Below are positions 7,725 to 15,163 of a DNA stretch of 27,574 bases, one piece after another. The stretch lies in contig DASZCR010000044.1 in NCBI GenBank assembly GCA_035942915.1, forward strand, positions 1-27,574. Direction: 5' to 3'. Origin of the DNA: DASZCR01 sp035942915 (lineage in GTDB: Bacteria; Acidobacteriota; Blastocatellia; Pyrinomonadales; Pyrinomonadaceae). The translations under genes and the position numbers were made by a program. The notes under the pieces are model-generated. The model saw only the letters and a program-made list of their open reading frames with translations. It was not told where the DNA came from and did no database searches. Each line of letters opens with the position of its first letter. Within the stretch, counting starts at the first letter, position 1.

Positions 7725-7752
7725 ATTATAATGGTCGCGGCGCGGGTGTCAA
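7725..7752 (-). promoter_or_regulatory. Sigma70-type promoter of the yceD-fab-etf run
   Basis: On the minus strand an exact TTGACA (7747-7752) and an exact TATAAT (7725-7730) are separated by 16 nt. The predicted transcript start is near 7718, giving a leader of about 53 nt before the yceD ATG at 7665. Twelve of twelve consensus bases in such GC-rich DNA are unlikely by chance. It shares TTGACACCC with the thiolase promoter at 11282-11309. Confidence 0.88.
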
Positions 7753-7791
7753 ATTTTGAGACGCCGGAAGCGACCCGGCCACGTCCGCTTG

Positions 7792-9015
7792 CTAAGTGTC
7801 GAGCGCGTCTTTGTGCAGAGCGGCGGCGAGCCGGTCGTCGCCGCCCGTCACGAGTCGCTTGCGTCCGTGCCGGAGCGCGCCGAAAGGGTTCGGCGGCGGC
7901 GGCGCTTCGCCCGCACGCGCAACGAGGCGGCGCGCCGTGCGATAGCGCGGCTCATCGGCGTCGAGCGAGCGCGCCGTGTCGAAGGCCGCGACCGCGCTTT
8001 CGCGTTCGCCCAGACGCAGGTGGACAAGCCCCAACAGGTAGAAAGCCTCTCCGTAGTCGGGCGACATCTCGACGGCCTTGACGAGATGCCTGAGCGCCAT
8101 CCGGTTGCGCCGGAGTTGAAAATAGACGAGGCCGACGACGTAGTGCGCTTCGGGACAGTTGCGCGCCGCCAGCGCACTCTTGAACTCTGCGAGCGCCGAT
8201 TCCCAGTCCGCCTCGGCGGCGCAGAGTCGGCCGAGTGCGTAGTGCGCGGCGTAGGAGTTTTCGCCGTGCCGGAGCGTCTCGTGGAGCAGTTCGCGTGCTC
8301 GCTGCGCGTCGCCCTCGTCGCCGCAGGCGAGGCCGAGCAGCAGGCAGACGCGCCGGTCGTCGGGTTCGGCCGCGCGCGCGCGCGACAGGTAATCGCGCGC
8401 CAGAGCCGTCTTGCCCGCGCGGAAGAAGTGTTCGCCGAGGAAGGAGTTGAGCGGTGCGTTCGTCGGCGCGAGCGCGGCGGCGCGCTCCAAGAGGCGCACG
8501 CCCTTGACCGTGTGCCCCTTGTCGAAGCAGGCGAAGCCCTCGCGGACGAGATTGTTGAACGCTTCGCGCTCGCCGCCCGTATACCCGGCCGCCACCGTCA
8601 GACGCAACTCCTCGCGCGCGCTCGTCTCGGCCACCGACAGCGCGTCGCGGTCGCAACGCTCGCGCCACGCCTCTTCAATCTTGCCCCGGTCAACCGCCTT
8701 CGTCTCGTCGAGCGCGGAGATGAGCGTCTCCAACAGCACGTGGTCGAAGTAGGAGGTGCGCGCATGGCGCAGGAGCAACTCCAAACCCTGCTCCAACCTT
8801 TCGGCGACGCGCATCAGCCTGTTCTCAAGCGCCGAGACGCGCTCAAGCATGTGTTCTTCGTAATTGCCCGCGACCGACGCTTCATCTTCGTAGCGCAACG
8901 TCGAAGGCTCGACGACGAGCATCAGGCGCGTGCCGCAACGCACGCACGATTCATCCTCGACGCGGTTGGCGGCGAGGCATCGCTGGCAGAAGATTTGTCC
9001 GGCGCGACTCTTCAT
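7792..9015 (-). CDS. Zinc-ribbon and TPR repeat protein
   Basis: No named gene is recognised. With the start at ATG 9015 the protein has 407 residues. Cys10, Cys13, Cys24 and Cys27 (CQRC and CVRC) form a short zinc ribbon. A helical region follows (about 40-150) with a likely coiled coil (ENRLMRVAERLEQGLELLL). From about residue 155 to 385 there are tandem TPR-like repeats with the usual A-ALGRL, A-Y-LG, and P-YGEAFYLLGLVHLRLG patterns. There is no signal peptide or membrane segment, so it is probably a cytoplasmic scaffold. Alternative ATGs at 9030 and 9048 are in frame; none has a ribosome-binding site, and 9048 lies inside a hairpin. It follows hbd on the same strand. Its function is unknown. 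Confidence 0.85.
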   Translation of the reverse strand: MKSRAGQIFCQRCLAANRVEDESCVRCGTRLMLVVEPSTLRYEDEASVAGNYEEHMLERVSALENRLMRVAERLEQGLELLLRHARTSYFDHVLLETLISALDETKAVDRGKIEEAWRERCDRDALSVAETSAREELRLTVAAGYTGGEREAFNNLVREGFACFDKGHTVKGVRLLERAAALAPTNAPLNSFLGEHFFRAGKTALARDYLSRARAAEPDDRRVCLLLGLACGDEGDAQRARELLHETLRHGENSYAAHYALGRLCAAEADWESALAEFKSALAARNCPEAHYVVGLVYFQLRRNRMALRHLVKAVEMSPDYGEAFYLLGLVHLRLGERESAVAAFDTARSLDADEPRYRTARRLVARAGEAPPPPNPFGALRHGRKRLVTGGDDRLAAALHKDALDT

Positions 9016-9039
9016 CACGGCGCTTATCATAAATGAAGA

Positions 9040-9074
9040 ACGCCGCATGATGAATGTGAATCTTCATCCGGCGT
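9040..9074 (-). other. Imperfect inverted repeat between hbd and the TPR gene
   Basis: ACGCCG (9040-9045) pairs with CGGCGT (9069-9074), and inside it GATGAA (9049-9054) pairs with TTCATC (9063-9068), leaving a 3-nt bulge and an 8-nt loop. Transcribed from the minus strand it gives a 12-bp hairpin just after the hbd stop. No T-run follows, so it does not look like a full terminator; RNA processing or partial attenuation between the two genes is possible. Confidence 0.55.
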
Positions 9075-9097
9075 CCTCGCGGAAAAGGTTTTCCGCC

Positions 9098-9943
9098 TCA
9101 GTATTCGTAGAAACCGCGTCCCGTCTTGCGGCCGAGCCAGCCCGCATCGACGTACTTCTTGAGCAGCGGGCACGGCCTGTACTTCGGGTCGCCCAACTCC
9201 TCATGCAAGACGTTCATGATGGCGAGGCACACGTCGAGGCCGATGAAGTCGGCGAGCGTGAGCGGCCCCATCGGATGGTTCATGCCGAGTTTCATGATGC
9301 CGTCGATTGATTCGCGCGTGGCGACCGACTCGTAGAGCGCGAAGACGGCCTCGTTAATCATCGGCATCAGCACGCGGTTCGAGACGAAACCCGGCGAGTC
9401 GTTACATTCGAGCGCCGTCTTGCCCAACTTCTCCGTCAACTCGCGCGTGCGCGTCCAGGTCTCGTCCGAAGTGGCGATGCCGCGTATGACCTCGACCAGT
9501 TTCATCACCGGCACGGGGTTCATAAAGTGCATCCCGATGACTTTGTCAGGACGCCGCGTGGCGGCCGCTAGTTTGGTGATGGAGATGGAGGACGTGTTCG
9601 AGGCGAGCACGGCTTCGGGTTTCGCCACCTCGTCGAGCGTGCGGAAGACCTCTGTCTTGACGGCGAGATTCTCCGTCACGGCCTCGATAACGAAGTCCGC
9701 CCCGGCGAGCGCGCGCAACTCGGTCGTCGTCTCGATGCGACCGACAATCTCGCGCTTCTCATCATCCGTCAGCCGTTCCTTGTCCACGTCGCGTTGCAGA
9801 CTCTTATCGACGGCCTTCATCCCGCGCGCGAGGAACTCCGCGCTGATGTCGCGCAGGACGACGCGATAGCCGGCGCGCGCCGCCACCTGCGCGATGCCGT
9901 TGCCCATCGTCCCGGCTCCTACCACTCCAATCGTTTCGCTCAC
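9098..9943 (-). CDS. hbd: 3-hydroxybutyryl-CoA dehydrogenase
   Basis: This NAD(P)-dependent enzyme interconverts acetoacetyl-CoA and 3-hydroxybutyryl-CoA. From GTG 9943 it has 281 residues, the usual length. The Rossmann motif GAGTMG is at 9-14, SNTSS near 115, His139 in GMHFMNPVP, Glu151, and Asn189 in PGFVSNR; these match the catalytic His-Glu-Asn set of the family. The frame stays open to another GTG at 9967, but only the 9943 start has a GGGAG ribosome-binding site (9 nt upstream) and places IGVVGAG at the very N-terminus. It follows the thiolase by 29 bases, so the two act in sequence in the same pathway. Confidence 0.95.
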   Translation of the reverse strand: MSETIGVVGAGTMGNGIAQVAARAGYRVVLRDISAEFLARGMKAVDKSLQRDVDKERLTDDEKREIVGRIETTTELRALAGADFVIEAVTENLAVKTEVFRTLDEVAKPEAVLASNTSSISITKLAAATRRPDKVIGMHFMNPVPVMKLVEVIRGIATSDETWTRTRELTEKLGKTALECNDSPGFVSNRVLMPMINEAVFALYESVATRESIDGIMKLGMNHPMGPLTLADFIGLDVCLAIMNVLHEELGDPKYRPCPLLKKYVDAGWLGRKTGRGFYEY

Positions 9944-9972
9944 GATACCCGTCTCCCTGCCCGACACGCTTC

Positions 9973-11163
9973 TTATCGTTCGACGGCCAGCGCGACGGCG
10001 TTTCCGCCGCCGAGACAGAGCGCGGCCAGACCGCGTCGCGCGTTCCGCCGCTTCATCTCGTAGAGCATCGTCGTCAGCAGGCGCGAGCCTGACTGTCCGA
10101 TGGCGTGGCCGAGCGCGACCGCGCCGCCGTTGACGTTGACGCGCGCCGGGTCTAACTCCAACTCGCGCATGATGGCGATGGCCTGCACCGAGAAGGCTTC
10201 GTTCAACTCGATGAGGTCAACCTCGTTGAGCGTCCACCCGGCCTTCCTGAGTACCTTGCGGATGGCCTCGACGGGAGCCATCATCACGAGTTCGGGCTGG
10301 ATGCCGGAGGTGGCCTGCGCGGCGATGCGCGCCATCGGTTCGACGCCGAGCGCCTGTGCGCGCTCAAGCGAAGTGACGACCAGCGCCGACGCACCGTCGT
10401 TGACGCCGGGCGCGTTGCCCGCCGTCACCGTCCCGCCTTCGGACTTGAAGGCCGGTTTGAGTTTGGCGAGGGCTTCGAGCGAAGCGTCTTCGCGCACCGG
10501 CTCGTCGCGGTCGAAGAGCACGGGCGCGCCCTTCTTCTGCGGAATCTCGATGGGCAGAATCTCTTCTGTGAACTTTCCGGCCTTGATGGCGGCGGCCGCC
10601 TTGCGATGCGAGTTGAAGGCGTACTCGTCCTGCTCTGCGCGCGTCACGCCGTAGCGTTCGGCGACGACCTCGCCCGTGTTGCCCATGTGATAGTTCTCGA
10701 AGGCGCACCAGAGGCCGTCGTGAATCATCGCGTCGATGAGCGTGCCGTTGCCGAGGCGATAGCCCTCGCGCGCGCCGCGCAGCAAGTAGGGCGCGTTCGT
10801 CATCGACTCCATGCCGCCCGCGACGGCCACTTCGGAGTCGCCGAGTTGAATCCCCTGCGCGGCCATCATCACGGACTTCAGACCCGAACCGCAGACCTTG
10901 TTAATCGTCACGGCGGAGACGCCGAACGGGATGCCGCCGTTTAAGGCAGCCTGCCGCGCGGGGTTCTGTCCAAGCCCTGCCTGTATGACGCAGCCCATGA
11001 TGACCTCGTCCACCTCTTCGGGCTGTACCCCGGCGCGGCGCACGCTCTCGCGCACGACCATCGCGCCCAACTCAGTTGCGGTGAAACCTTTGAGCGCCCC
11101 CTGAAACTTCCCCGTCGGCGTTCTCACTGCGCTGATAATGACGGCCTCTCTTCTGTCCGGCAT
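9973..11163 (-). CDS. Acetyl-CoA C-acetyltransferase (thiolase)
   Basis: A 396-residue thiolase of the biosynthetic type, which joins two acetyl-CoA into acetoacetyl-CoA or cleaves it. The active-site residues are all present: Cys91 in NKVCGSGLKS, His353 in GGAVALGHAIG, and Cys383 in LCLGGGNA. The N-terminal VIISAVRTPTGKF is typical. Paired with hbd directly downstream, it suggests a short-chain acyl-CoA route (butyryl/3-hydroxybutyryl-CoA turnover or the last steps of beta-oxidation); no crotonase or acyl-CoA dehydrogenase lies nearby to decide the direction. The start is ATG 11163, with purine-rich GAAGGAAAGGGA upstream. A perfect promoter lies about 120 bases before the start. Confidence 0.95.
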   Translation of the reverse strand: MPDRREAVIISAVRTPTGKFQGALKGFTATELGAMVVRESVRRAGVQPEEVDEVIMGCVIQAGLGQNPARQAALNGGIPFGVSAVTINKVCGSGLKSVMMAAQGIQLGDSEVAVAGGMESMTNAPYLLRGAREGYRLGNGTLIDAMIHDGLWCAFENYHMGNTGEVVAERYGVTRAEQDEYAFNSHRKAAAAIKAGKFTEEILPIEIPQKKGAPVLFDRDEPVREDASLEALAKLKPAFKSEGGTVTAGNAPGVNDGASALVVTSLERAQALGVEPMARIAAQATSGIQPELVMMAPVEAIRKVLRKAGWTLNEVDLIELNEAFSVQAIAIMRELELDPARVNVNGGAVALGHAIGQSGSRLLTTMLYEMKRRNARRGLAALCLGGGNAVALAVER

Positions 11164-11281
11164 GAAATTCCCTTTCCTTCAAAATCCCGCGCGCGCCGCG
11201 AAGTTCCCGCCGACACGAAAGCGCGCGCACAGTTCGCGTGTCATCAAGCATTTAAATTGAATGGCGGTGATTCAACAAACG

Positions 11282-11309
11282 ATTATACGTTGGCCGAAGG
11301 GGGTGTCAA
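11282..11309 (-). promoter_or_regulatory. Sigma70-type promoter of the thiolase-hbd-TPR run
   Basis: On the minus strand TTGACA (11304-11309) and TATAAT (11282-11287) are both exact and 16 nt apart, the same layout as the fab promoter at 7725-7752. The predicted transcript start is near 11275, giving a leader of about 110 nt before the thiolase ATG. Confidence 0.88.
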
Positions 11310-11361
11310 GCAAGCGTCTGACGGCTCGGAGCGCGCCCGTTTTCGCTTTTGATGTGTCTGT

Positions 11362-11391
11362 TTGAAAATGGCGTCGGCCGGGTGTTAGACT
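11362..11391 (+). promoter_or_regulatory. Candidate promoter of the nucleotidyltransferase-mutase operon
   Basis: TTGAAA (11362-11367) is followed after 18 nt by TAGACT (11386-11391), five and four matches of six to the sigma70 boxes. The predicted start is near 11398, about 115 nt before ATG 11514. It is much weaker than the opposing promoter and is offered as a candidate only. Confidence 0.45.
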
Positions 11392-11513
11392 CCTCGACGT
11401 TTTTAATCAACGGGCGTCGCCGCTTTCCGCAGATTAGTAATTTAAGGACGATGCCTGCCGTCTCCAAATATATGTTGAAGAACGCCTCTCGCGCACGCTG
11501 ACATTGGAACTTT

Positions 11514-12560
11514 ATGCAAGCTCTCATACTCGCGGGCGGTAAGGGGACGCGCCTGCGCCCGCTCACGGTCTACACGCCGAAGCCCGTCGTCCCGATTTGC
11601 AACCGCCCCTTTCTGCTCTACCAAATCGACACGCTGCGCCGCGCAGGCATCACAGACATCACGCTCTCGCTCTCTTATCAGCCCTCGAAAATCGAGCAGC
11701 AACTCGGCGACGGCTCCGACTACGGCGTCCGCCTCAACTACACGACCGAGCCGCAGCCGATGGGCACGGCCGGGGCTTACAAGTTCGCCGAAGAGCTGAT
11801 TCGTGAGCCGACCGTCGTCTTCAACGGCGACATCCTGACAGACCTCGACCTGAGCGCCGTCATCCGCCAGCACACCGAACGCCAAGCGACGGCGACGATT
11901 GTCCTCACGCCGGTCGAGAATCCGAGTGCTTACGGTCTGGTCGAGACGGACGCGGAGGGGCACGTCCAGCGTTTTCTGGAAAAGCCGAAGGCCGACGAGA
12001 TACGCGTCAACACCATCAACGCCGGGACGTATGTGCTTGAGCCGCACGTCCTCGACATGATTCCGGCGGGCGAAAATTACTCCTTCGAGTACGGCCTCTT
12101 TCCAGACCTCCTCAAACGCGGCGAGCCATTCTACGCGCACGTCCCGCGCGACACTTACTGGATAGACATCGGCACTCCGGCGCGTTACCTGCAAGCGCAT
12201 CAAGACCTGCTGGCCGGTCGCGTCGGGCGCGTCGAGGTCGGCGAGCGGCGCGGGCAGTTCGATGCCGCCACGCACGCAGAGATAGACGCGCTCTCAGTCG
12301 TCGCAGACGATTGCACCATCAAGCCGGGCGCGCAGATTATCAACTCCGTGCTCGGACAGGGCTGCTACGTCGAGGAGCGTGCGCGCATCGAGAACTCTGT
12401 CATCTGGCCGCACACGCGCGTCGGCGCGGGCGCGCACGTATCGGGCGCGATTGTCGGTCGCGGTTGCCACGTCGGCCGCGCCTCGCAGGTCGGCGCGGGC
12501 GCGGTGCTCGGCGACAAGTCTTCCATCACGGATTACACGCAGACGGGAGGCGCTTTGTGA
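11514..12560 (+). CDS. Sugar-1-phosphate nucleotidyltransferase (GDP-mannose pyrophosphorylase-like)
   Basis: This enzyme activates a sugar phosphate to an NDP-sugar, used for polysaccharide, glycan or cell-wall precursors. The first 230 residues of 348 form the nucleotidyltransferase domain: the LAGGKGTRLRPLT pyrophosphorylase signature (6-18), PKPVVPI-NRPFL, PMGTAGA, the metal-binding FNGDILTDLD near 103, and EKPK. The remainder shows hexapeptide-type repeats of a left-handed beta-helix (IKPGAQIINSVLGQGCYVEE and what follows). Overall it resembles mannose-1-phosphate guanylyltransferase more than glucose-1-phosphate thymidylyltransferase, but substrate choice is inference. The last four bases overlap the start of the phosphohexomutase downstream, so the pair is translationally coupled and probably acts on consecutive substrates. 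Confidence 0.9.
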   Translation: MQALILAGGKGTRLRPLTVYTPKPVVPICNRPFLLYQIDTLRRAGITDITLSLSYQPSKIEQQLGDGSDYGVRLNYTTEPQPMGTAGAYKFAEELIREPTVVFNGDILTDLDLSAVIRQHTERQATATIVLTPVENPSAYGLVETDAEGHVQRFLEKPKADEIRVNTINAGTYVLEPHVLDMIPAGENYSFEYGLFPDLLKRGEPFYAHVPRDTYWIDIGTPARYLQAHQDLLAGRVGRVEVGERRGQFDAATHAEIDALSVVADDCTIKPGAQIINSVLGQGCYVEERARIENSVIWPHTRVGAGAHVSGAIVGRGCHVGRASQVGAGAVLGDKSSITDYTQTGGAL

Positions 12561-14026
12561 GTCGTGCGCGCGCGGCGGGGTTGCTGCCGATACGCTTCGG
12601 CACGGACGGGTGGCGCGGCCTCATCGCGCGCGAATTCACCTTCGAGAATCTCGAACGCGTGACGCAGGCTTACGCCGACTTTCTTCGGCAGTCGCAAACG
12701 GGCGCGACGACGGATGAGAATAACGCTCAACGCCGGTCGGAGCCGCCGCGCGTCGTCGTCGGTTACGACCGGCGTTTTCTGTCGGAGCAGTTCGCGCTGC
12801 GTGCGGCCGAAGTCCTCGGCGGCAACGGCGTCGCCGTCTCGCTCTTTGACGCGGACGTGCCGACGCCGCTTGTCTCTTGGGCGGTGCGCGACCTTGCGGC
12901 ATCGGGCGGCGTCGTCATCACGGCGTCGCACAATCCGGCGCTCTTTAACGGCTTCAAAATCAAAGCGCCCTGGGGCGGCAGCGCGACGCCGGAGACGACC
13001 GTCGAGGTCGAAGCATTGGTGGACGCGCGTCGGCCTGCGCGCGGGCAGTTCACTCCGGCACACGAAGAGCGTTTGCGCGCCTCAGTCGATGCGTACCGCA
13101 GACAGGTCGCGTCATACGTCGATTTGGAACGCTTGCGAAGCGCGCGTGCGCGCGTCGTCGTAGACGCGATGCACGGGACGGGCGGGCATTGGGTCGAGAG
13201 TTTCCTGCGCGGCGGGGCGCTCGAAGTCGAGACGATACGGGGCGAGCGCGATACGCTCTTTGGCGGCGTCGCGCCGGAGCCGATTGACCGCAACCTCGCG
13301 CCGCTCAAACGCCGCGTCGAGGAGCGCGGCGCGCTCATCGGGCTGGCGACCGACGGCGACGCAGACCGTCTCGGCGCGGTCGGGGACGACGGCGCGACGA
13401 TGACGATGCACGAGGTCGTGCCGCTCGTCCTGTTGCATCTGGCGCGGCGGCGCGGGATGACTGGCGGCGTCGTCCGCACCTTCTCGCAATCCGTCCTGCT
13501 CAAGCGCATCGCGGAGGCCGAAGGGTTGAAAATTTATGAGACGCCCATCGGCTTCAAGTACGTCGCAGACCTGATGCTGCGCGAGCAGATTCTGGTCGGC
13601 GCAGAGGAGTCGGGCGGCATCGGCGTCGCCGGACACTTGCCGGAGCGCGACGGGATTTTGAATTCGCTGCTGTTGCTCGAAGCGGTCGTCGCGGCCGGAC
13701 GGCGTCCGACCGAGATGGTGCGCGAGATGCACCGCGAGTTCGGCGAGTTCTACTTCGGCCGGCGCGACATGCACGCGGAGGTGGCGCGCGGCCTCTGGGT
13801 GGTTGACCGCCTCGCCGCCTCGCCGCCCGCGCGCGTCGGCGGCTTCAGCGTCTCCGGCGTGGAGAATTTGGACGGCACGAAACTGCTGTTCGCAGACGAG
13901 TCGTGGTTGCTGTTCCGGCAGTCGGGCACGGAGCCTGTGCTGAGGATTTACGCTGAGGCGACCTCGAAGGATAAACTGGCGGGGCTGCTCGACGAAGGCG
14001 TGGCGCTGGCGGAGACGCTGCCCTGA
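12557..14026 (+). CDS. Phosphohexomutase (phosphoglucomutase/phosphomannomutase family)
   Basis: This enzyme moves phosphate between C6 and C1 of a hexose, supplying the sugar-1-phosphate used by the enzyme encoded just upstream. It starts at GTG 12557 with GGAGG six nt upstream; the open frame reaches back to 12311, but that part is only a shadow of the preceding gene. The 489 residues contain FGTDGWRG (14-21), the phosphoserine loop TASHNP (Ser124), the metal loop DGDADR (266-271), the sugar-binding EESGGIG, and the phosphate-binding RQSGTEP near the C-terminus. All four family loops are intact. Substrate (glucose, mannose or glucosamine phosphate) is not certain; the neighbour favours mannose. 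Confidence 0.93.
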   Translation: MSRARAAGLLPIRFGTDGWRGLIAREFTFENLERVTQAYADFLRQSQTGATTDENNAQRRSEPPRVVVGYDRRFLSEQFALRAAEVLGGNGVAVSLFDADVPTPLVSWAVRDLAASGGVVITASHNPALFNGFKIKAPWGGSATPETTVEVEALVDARRPARGQFTPAHEERLRASVDAYRRQVASYVDLERLRSARARVVVDAMHGTGGHWVESFLRGGALEVETIRGERDTLFGGVAPEPIDRNLAPLKRRVEERGALIGLATDGDADRLGAVGDDGATMTMHEVVPLVLLHLARRRGMTGGVVRTFSQSVLLKRIAEAEGLKIYETPIGFKYVADLMLREQILVGAEESGGIGVAGHLPERDGILNSLLLLEAVVAAGRRPTEMVREMHREFGEFYFGRRDMHAEVARGLWVVDRLAASPPARVGGFSVSGVENLDGTKLLFADESWLLFRQSGTEPVLRIYAEATSKDKLAGLLDEGVALAETLP

Positions 14027-14179
14027 GAAGTTCGGACACGTACGATTTTTCGGAGGCCGCGCGCACCTCACAGGCCGCGCGGAAACATTCTCGTCGCTCA
14101 CGACGTAAACGCTACTCCGCAACTCCTGACTGTTTTCAATTCTCATTTGTCGAAGACGAAAACTTAAAGCTCTCCTGCT

Positions 14180-15013
14180 ATGCCCGAACTGCCCGAAGTC
14201 GAACTTGTGGCGCGCGCGCTCGACCGTCTGGTTGCAGGCCGCCGCATCATCGCCGCCGAGCTGTTGCGCCAGCGCCTCGCGCCGGAGACGCCGCCGCGTG
14301 AGTTCGCGCGCCGCCTGCGCGGCACACGCCTCGTCGGCGTCGGCCGTCGCGGCAAACACCTGCTCTTTAAATTCGACAGCCCCGTCGTCCTCCTCGCGCA
14401 TCTGCGAATGACGGGACGCTTCCTGCTGCTGCCGGACGAGGTGCGCCTGCCGAAGCACACGCACGCCGTCTTCTATCTCGACGACGCGCGCCGCCTCGTC
14501 TTCACAGACCAGCGCCACTTCGGGATGATGAAGCTCGTCGCCGCCGACGAGTTGCCCCTGACGAAAGAGTTGTCGGCGCTTGCTCCCGAACCGTTCTCCG
14601 ACGAGTTCACGACCGCCTATCTGCGCGACGCGCTGAGGCGTTCGCGCCGCACGCTCAAGGAGACGCTCTTAGACCAGACGAAGGTGACGGGACTCGGCAA
14701 CATCTACGCGGCCGAGGCGCTGCACATCGCGCGCGTCAATCCGTTTACGACGGCCGCAGACTTCTCCGCGCGGCGCGTCGCGCGTCTGCACCGCGCCATC
14801 CGCGACGTGTTGGCCGAATCCATCGCACATGGCTCGACCATGAACGTTGACCCGGAGAACATCGACGGCAGTTACTTCGGCGGCGCATACGAGGGGCGCT
14901 GGCGCGTCTACGACCGCGAGGGCGAACCCTGCGGCGGCTGCGGCGCTTCCATCCGTCGCCTCACGCATGCCGGACGCTCGACCTATTTCTGCCCGCGCTG
15001 CCAGCGCCGTTAG
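14180..15013 (+). CDS. mutM: Formamidopyrimidine-DNA glycosylase
   Basis: This base-excision repair enzyme removes 8-oxoguanine and other oxidised purines and has AP-lyase activity. Of 277 residues, Pro2 (the Schiff-base nucleophile) and Glu3 are in MPELPEVE, Lys59 is in GRRGKHLLF, the central helix-two-turn-helix contains TKVTGLGNIYAAE, and the C-terminal zinc finger has C-GGC and C-PRC with AGRSTYF between. The start is fixed by Pro2 (ATG 14180); no good ribosome-binding site is visible. The 153 bases upstream hold a GC-rich repeated block (GGCCGCGCG twice, 16 bp apart) and no clear promoter. It stands alone functionally among its neighbours. Confidence 0.97.
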   Translation: MPELPEVELVARALDRLVAGRRIIAAELLRQRLAPETPPREFARRLRGTRLVGVGRRGKHLLFKFDSPVVLLAHLRMTGRFLLLPDEVRLPKHTHAVFYLDDARRLVFTDQRHFGMMKLVAADELPLTKELSALAPEPFSDEFTTAYLRDALRRSRRTLKETLLDQTKVTGLGNIYAAEALHIARVNPFTTAADFSARRVARLHRAIRDVLAESIAHGSTMNVDPENIDGSYFGGAYEGRWRVYDREGEPCGGCGASIRRLTHAGRSTYFCPRCQRR

Positions 15014-15163
15014 CAGAACACCGAAGAGATGAACTGTTCCTCACCTTCTCGCGCGCCATCGGCGCTTCCCGCGTGAAACTTTTCGGTTCTCTCGCGGGAG
15101 ACGCAGGCGACGCACGGAAGAAGACTTTTTCGACCGAACTATCCCGACAGGAGACGACTTCTC

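Larger units (their letters stand above)
11164..11513. other. Divergent intergenic region, thiolase/nucleotidyltransferase
   Basis: These 350 bases separate two divergent operons. They hold the thiolase promoter (minus strand, 11282-11309) and a weaker candidate for the plus-strand operon (11362-11391). The thiolase leader, about 110 nt, contains GC-rich runs but I see no clear riboswitch or terminator. No convincing small gene is present. Confidence 0.6.

Noticed and set aside
7756..9036. Plus-strand frame of 426 codons opposite the TPR gene
   Set aside because: The opposite strand encodes clear TPR repeats and a zinc ribbon; this frame shows nothing.
12311..12556. N-terminal extension of the phosphohexomutase
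   Set aside because: The extra 82 codons overlap the nucleotidyltransferase in another frame; GTG 12557 has an excellent ribosome-binding site and the family N-terminus.
14057..14083. GGCCGCGCG repeated block between the mutase and mutM
   Set aside because: Short and GC-only; expected by chance in such DNA and without a T-run.
13112..14518. Long minus-strand frame across the mutase and mutM
   Set aside because: It spans the gap between two well-defined plus-strand genes and has no recognisable motif or ribosome-binding site.
15067..15099. Hairpin TCCCGCG / CGCGGGA between mutM and the protease gene
   Set aside because: 19-nt loop and no T-run; it may form but cannot be called a terminator.
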